Assembly: GCA_025617745.1 (NCBI GenBank)
Contig: CM046863.1
Coordinates: 59,600,085-59,664,084 of the forward strand
Source of the DNA: Heliocidaris erythrogramma
Lineage: Eukaryota > Echinodermata > Echinoidea > Camarodonta > Echinometridae
Length of the DNA: 64,000 nt
Direction: 5' to 3'
Position 1 is the first letter of the stretch, and each line of letters begins with the position of its first letter. A program made the translations under genes and the position numbers. The notes below the pieces were generated by a model. That model was not told where the DNA came from. It ran no database searches and saw only the letters and a program-made list of their open reading frames with translations. Shown one piece after another: positions 58,601 to 64,000 of this stretch.

Positions 58601-60447
58601 TGAAAAAACTGAGGAGAGGACTCTTCTTCTAAATATGTTACCAAATTACGAGTGCAATTCTAACCGAAACAGGAAATAAGACTGCCATTGATGGCTATCT
58701 AGTGTTAGCTAATTCATTTTTTTTTTAAGTTTCCCAGGCTAGGTTACATGAAAACTACGATATAGCTCTTCAAAAAGTTGGTACTATTTAAGTTAGTTTG
58801 GCTGCGATTCAACACATTTCAAGCAAATCAGCCGATTATTCGCCGCCGGTACTCTGGCGTCAGAGTGCAGTAATGTCCTAGGCCGATTACCTCGCGCAGT
58901 CGATTGCTCAATTACTCACACGAGCTGACGAGCACGAGACGTATCGCCCAAGGCATCGGTAACTTTTCACATCTCTCATTTTATTAAAGTTATATCATAC
59001 AGATAATTTAAAAGGTAAAACCACGTTTATTTTACTTGAGTGACACCTTCAAAGTAGAAAATTGTACATAATTATTCAGATTACGACCCGAATTAAATTT
59101 TGTCATGACACTGTTCTAAACGTCGAAACCGCCTGAAGCTCCTGAGTGGATAACTGGCCACTTGCCTATATCTTGCATCTTCAACAAAAACTTCGACGAG
59201 TTTTGTTCGACATCGTTCGTGAATACTACTTTTCTTACTACTTAAATTTATATAATTCCCGAAAAGAAACAATTCTAATAATCAGATACAAATTTGTTTT
59301 GATATTCGCTATATTATTTATTCAAAATAACAATGTATGTTAAATATATAGGAATTTACTATGAACATTATTTTCTAGAGACTTTCTGTGGGCAATAAAT
59401 CTCGTCCGCGAACATTGACATAATTATTGATTATTAGAGGTTTTATGCAATGGATCTAAGTGATTATGGTAGGATAACATAGAAGCGAGATGAAATCATT
59501 GTAACTCCTATTGAAACTATTATGGTAACTCAGAGTATTATGTGACAGGTTTGTTTTTAAGGTTACCTCCTTGCATACCTTTTAATCTTCATGATTTGTT
59601 TTTATTGTTAAGGACAATGTGAAGATTAGGATTAGGGTTAGGGTTAGGTTCATGCAGGGTTAGCTTTATAGGTTTAGGATTAGGATTAACATGGTTAACA
59701 AAGTTAGACCAGAGCAATTGTCACAGGAGCAAATGTCAGGAACCGCTTCGGTGCTTTAGGGTAAGACTACCAGTGACTGGAAGACGTTATTTCAGTTGTC
59801 CTGTTTACAGTGGACAGGGAGTTATGAAGGATTAAGTGAAAGAACTCGTTTTATCATAATACCCACATCTACCATCATGTTATTGTTAATGACGTTGATG
59901 GGAATTGGTAACTTTGTGGAGGCTAGATTTAATAAATTGTTAAATTCTGATATGTGTCTTGTATAATGATGTTCAGAAGGATAAATAAATAGCCAGGCAG
60001 GGAAAGGTTTTCTCTACCTATTATTATCAAGATATCTATGAATGAATACTGCCATTTACCAAACCGTACGGGGGTACGCTTTAGTCTAACACTGCAGTCT
60101 ACGGAGGAAAATGAGTTTGGCACTTCCGGTCACTTGTATATGTTTACTTTTGTGAAGCACATGATGATTTTGGGGGCTTTTTTTCTTAGACTTCATTTTT
60201 ACACCATATTACCTACACTTATAGCATGTTGGCCAGGCAGCTCAGATTTGTATCGAGCCTCTACAAAGTTACCAATTCACTTTAATAGAATAGCAAACAT
60301 GCATTGAACATATCATTTAAGCAAATTTATGTTTCATTACATTTTATTATTATTGCTTTGAAACATTACGTCTAAAGAATGATGATTTACGGTCCTTTTC
60401 AATCTAGGTTCACAACCAACATTATGCGATCTCCCTCTTGACAAATA
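58601..60447. other. Non-coding stretch before the Tc1 element
   Basis: AT-rich with a short TTAGGG-like tract at 59624-59650 and related TTAGGATTAGG near 59685. No supported gene. Confidence 0.5.
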
Positions 60448-62140
60448 CACTGTTGGTCATAATGTTAGCATAATTCGTATTTTCATAGTCATCCGTTGAT
60501 TTAATCATATTTAAAAGCCTAAATAGATAATATTGACCAGGTTCATTGATTACATAATGATTTTGTATTGTCGAGGTAAAAGTCGGTCAAGTGAAACATT
60601 CCATAACGTGGCCTATCTTATTGTTTGGTGCTATGAAAGGCGGAGCCTCCTTTCTGCTGTTGTTTTGCTGTCCATTTCGTGCAGAAAGCCTACGTTTGTT
60701 AACAGCCCGTTTTCAGAGTTAGCTTGATCAATTCCTACCAAATTTGGTACATTGATTCCTTACACTATGCCTCGCCCAACAGCACTTGCAATTCGTCAGA
60801 GGGTCCTTGCACTCCGACGGAATGGACGGACACAGGCCCAGATTGCAGATATTCTTGGACTATCGCAGAGTTGTGTGTGCCGCATCCTCAGAAGACATCG
60901 AGAGGCGGGTACTTTGAGTCCAGAGAGATCTACAGGTCGACCACGAAGAACATCCGCACGGGATGACCGTCAACTGTTGAACATGTGCCGTAGGAACCGG
61001 AGAATGCCAGCGAGTCGTCTTTGCCACTTGTGGAGGAGGCACTTCGGAGTGAACGTTTCACGGGAAACCGTAAACAGGAGACTTGTCCAACATGGCTACA
61101 GAGCTCGGCGAATGACCAAGGTTCCACGTCTCACTGTTCGCCATCGGGTTGCTCGACTCCAGTGGGCTAGGAGGCACAGGAGATGGCAGCTTGGTCACTG
61201 GCGCCATGTAATCTTCACTGATGAAAGCCGGTACATCCTTGACCTCACCGATGGGAGGCAGAGGGTTCGACGATTGTGGGGCGAGAACCTCCGTAATGAC
61301 TGTGTCCAGGAAACCAATCAAGCGGGTGGAGGCTCAGTGATGGTATGGGTCGGAATATGTTATGGCGGAAAACGCCATAGGCTGCACCTGAAGGAAACGT
61401 CAACGCCGTCGTGTACCGCGATATCCTGGAACGCCATTGTCTTCCATACGCGAGAAGGGTATATGGCAATAACTTTCAGCTCCAAGACGACAACGCTCGA
61501 TCACATAGGGCACGTCTGGTGAGGGAAATCCTTGACGCAGAGGACGTGCAGCAGATGCCTTGGCCTGCCTGTTCCCCCGACATGAACCCCCATTGAGCAC
61601 GCCTGGGATGCATTAGGCCGTGCCATCAATTAGAGAAACAATCATCCTCAAAATGTGCAGGAGTTAGCCCAGGCACTGACCGAAGAGTGGGATGCACTGC
61701 CCTTGAACACCATCAACAACCTTGTGGACAGTATGCCACGGCGTGTGGAGGCACTGGTGCGTGCCAGAGGTGGCCATACCAGGTACTAAGTGACCCAACA
61801 AGATTAAAAAGAGGAACACTTCCCTTCAATCATCAAAAGATCCCAAGATTTTATTTTTCACGATAAAATTATCATGGTTAAACATTTACCAAAAACGATA
61901 CAGTTTTCCAGGAATCCAAGGTCTGGATGATTGTGTTTGTCAAAAGTGGTTTAAACCAGTGTATAAAGTTTGTATGAATTAATTTTTGTCTTATATTTTT
62001 TATTTCATATGTTGAGAACAGATTTATCAATAAAATCGGTGAAGATATAAGCTTTATTTTGCAAAAAAATGACTCGTATTGTTGTCAATAGTGTACGAAA
62101 GGTAGACAAAAAATATATGCTACCATTATGACCAACAGTG
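60448..62140 (+). mobile_element. Tc1-like DNA transposon with intact ends
   Basis: The ends CACTGTTGGTCATAATG (60448) and CATTATGACCAACAGTG (ending 62140) are perfect inverted repeats, continued by TAGCAT. The element is flanked by TA on both sides (60446-60447 and 62141-62142), the Tc1/mariner target duplication. Length is 1,693 bp. Confidence 0.92.
60767..61789 (+). pseudogene. Tc1-type transposase, disabled
   Basis: The likely start is ATG 60767 (MPRPTALAIRQRVLALRRNG). The N-terminal half shows two helix-turn-helix regions (QIADILGLSQSCVCRIL; VSRETVNRRLVQHGY). The catalytic triad is TDES (D at 61220), QDDNARSH (D at 61489) and, after NP, IEHAWD (E at 61595), giving the DD34E spacing of Tc1. 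A frameshift near 61380-61400 and a second, opposite one at the C run 61587-61591 break the frame, and a TAG stop lies at 61631. The C-terminus resumes in the first frame and ends GGHTRY at 61789. Non-autonomous now, but its ends could still be mobilised by a related enzyme. Confidence 0.9.
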
Positions 62141-64000
62141 TACATCTGCAATGCCCAAACGCCCTGTTTTCATTTCAATTGTTTATCATCATACCTATTG
62201 TTTAATTTTGATTTCGTTTAATAAAAATGATATACAGCTTATATATACATTACATGTATTTAACTGTAATGTTAACGTTATCATACACTCTGCAATTGTA
62301 AATGTTGCAGTATAGTATGTTGTATTTTGTCATTGCTAGTAAGCCGAATGTGAATAAACATCGCAAAGAATATACAACCTGTACAATTCAACATAATTAT
62401 ATTGATCTGTGACCAAAGAAGCAAACGCTTGATACTACATACTGTACATTCTAAGCATACAGCCTTTTAAACCATAAATTTAGACAATATTTTAATAAAA
62501 TGTCAATGTATATTCTTCTTTGGCTCTTCCATTGTCATTATGTGTTTGTTTGAAGAAATATGCGTTGGATGAAAAAGTCTTTAATGTTCATTTGGAACAA
62601 GTTTCCTCCAAGTGCTTCTTTCTAGACATTGAATAGTGTAGAAGATAAACTGCAGACAAAACAAATTGAATTGCAGTGCACTTCCCGCTTTTTCAATAGC
62701 TGTTTCATTATTTGTAATCAGTCATGTTATTCGTTTTTTCCCCCTTAATAATTCAATAAACAAAATAATGATACTATTAATGTATTACTACTAAGGCAAT
62801 TAATGAATGAACAAGATATCTAACAAAAGGCCTAATTATTTATCTGTCATTTTTTTTTTGTGTAATGTCATTTTTTACCTGCTCGACCATCTCAATCAGA
62901 TATTCAAAACTTTAACAATAATTAATGGACAGTTAATGGTATAGCGTGTCGAGGGGGGGGGGGGGGGGGGGGGGGCTTAAGCTGAGGATTGTAAGCTCAA
63001 AGTTTATAATCTCATGAAATGCAGACATGCAACCAGGCGTGAATTGCAATTTATATAATAAACTTGTATATTCACCAGATATAAATATTTGATTGTGAAA
63101 TATGATTTTTGTTTTCTTCAAAAATTGCTGGTTTCCCAGGAAAAAAGAAAGTGCTCTTTCTTCTTCAGTGAACCTTTAATAGTCGGAATCATAACAATTT
63201 GGACCCCTGAAATTCTTACAAATTTTGTTGTTTTCTATACTTATTTAGATATTTTTATGTGTGTGTTTCTTATTTGTTTTATTCCATGTTCACATAATGT
63301 CCATTCTCATATATCTGCAGATATATACATTGACATAGGGACGTGATTTAAGGCTGACAAACTTTAAAACACGGTTTCCAAAAACCATTAAAAATCCATT
63401 CCCCATTTGCCCAAACTAGCGATATTAACATGTGATACAAAGCATGATCTCTTACTCCCTCCCCCTCTTATTAATGAAACTATGTAAATAATCATGTAGC
63501 CTGTTGAGGTCCCTGGTTAAAAAAGCTAGACATGCCTTTATTACCTCTCGTTTATTTTCGTAATGAGATCATCTATATTAATAGTTAATATTCATGATAG
63601 CTGTTAGTCGCTAATTGATATAAGATAGCACAATCGTCTAAAGTCTAAGTTGTTTATCTGTGAAATTATCTTTGGTAATATTTGTCACTCGAGGAAACAA
63701 AAAAACGGTTTGCAAAATTATGTTTTAAGAATTTATCATGTACATATATCATGATAAAACTGAAGGTGCTTTTGAGTTTGCCATCTAACAAGCTCCATCC
63801 CTGGGGAGGAGGTGTCTAGATAAGTACCTACAGGGGCGTCGCACAGTGGGCAGAAGTCAAACCAAAGTGCGGCGAAATAGGAGTTTGATGATTGTGATTT
63901 TTCTAACTTTGTAAGTCTTGTTGGAAGATAAAACCCTAACGAACACTTCCGAGCAATATTCTCTTTTCATATATTTAAAGTGTTTGTTTTTTCTTGAAAA
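62141..64000. other. AT-rich stretch at the right edge
   Basis: A poly-G run near 62954-62976 and otherwise unique AT-rich sequence. I see no supported coding exon or repeat. Confidence 0.5.

Overview
This is a eukaryotic (animal) window. It has spliced exons with GT/AG borders, AT-rich introns, microsatellites, foldback MITEs, non-LTR and Tc1 elements, interspersed hairpin-ended repeats and many long poly-G/poly-C runs. An NLR-type NACHT gene with multi-exon leucine-rich repeats, together with recurrent AGGCCT and ACATGTA motifs, suggests an echinoderm, most likely a sea urchin. That species call is an inference; another invertebrate deuterostome is possible.

The main content is one large NLR-like gene on the + strand. 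A small 1-1 phase exon (2545-2610) joins in frame to a NACHT exon (3774-5368) with Walker A, Walker B and sensor motifs. Eleven long LRR-like exons follow (A-K, about 165-175 codons each). Ten tiny exons of 40 or 43 nt sit between them. Every long exon starts in phase 0 and ends in phase 2; every tiny exon starts in phase 2 and ends in phase 0. Each pair is therefore a frame-neutral cassette that can be added, lost or skipped without breaking the protein. Joined, the visible exons give about 2,570 codons. The 5' end (any effector domain, promoter, start codon) and the 3' end are not resolved; one further exon with good splice sites lies at 46453-46549.

The cassettes fall into three groups. 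Exons A-E lie in a near-perfect 3.7 kb tandem array (6721-20698), in which exons B, C and D look identical. Exons F-H lie in 2.7 kb units that share an ancestral hAT-like MITE. Exons I-K form a third type. Junctions between groups show how the array was built: exon A is a chimera, a half exon at 20698-20945 is fused to the end of the first array, and a 31-nt exon tail is left at 31482.

From about 40 to 64 kb the window is mostly repeats. These include hairpin-ended elements (40824-43158, 46701-47490), duplicated segments that may be decayed cassettes, a tRNA-like pol III head, TTAA-flanked foldback MITEs, and a hAT-like MITE with a perfect 8-bp target duplication (50921-51599). A broken minus-strand non-LTR retrotransposon (53981-57600) is split by two MITEs. 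A TTAGGG-like tract (57899-58028) lies inside an inverted repeat. A complete-ended but disabled Tc1 element occupies 60448-62140. The left edge (1-1106) is part of another non-LTR retrotransposon on the minus strand.
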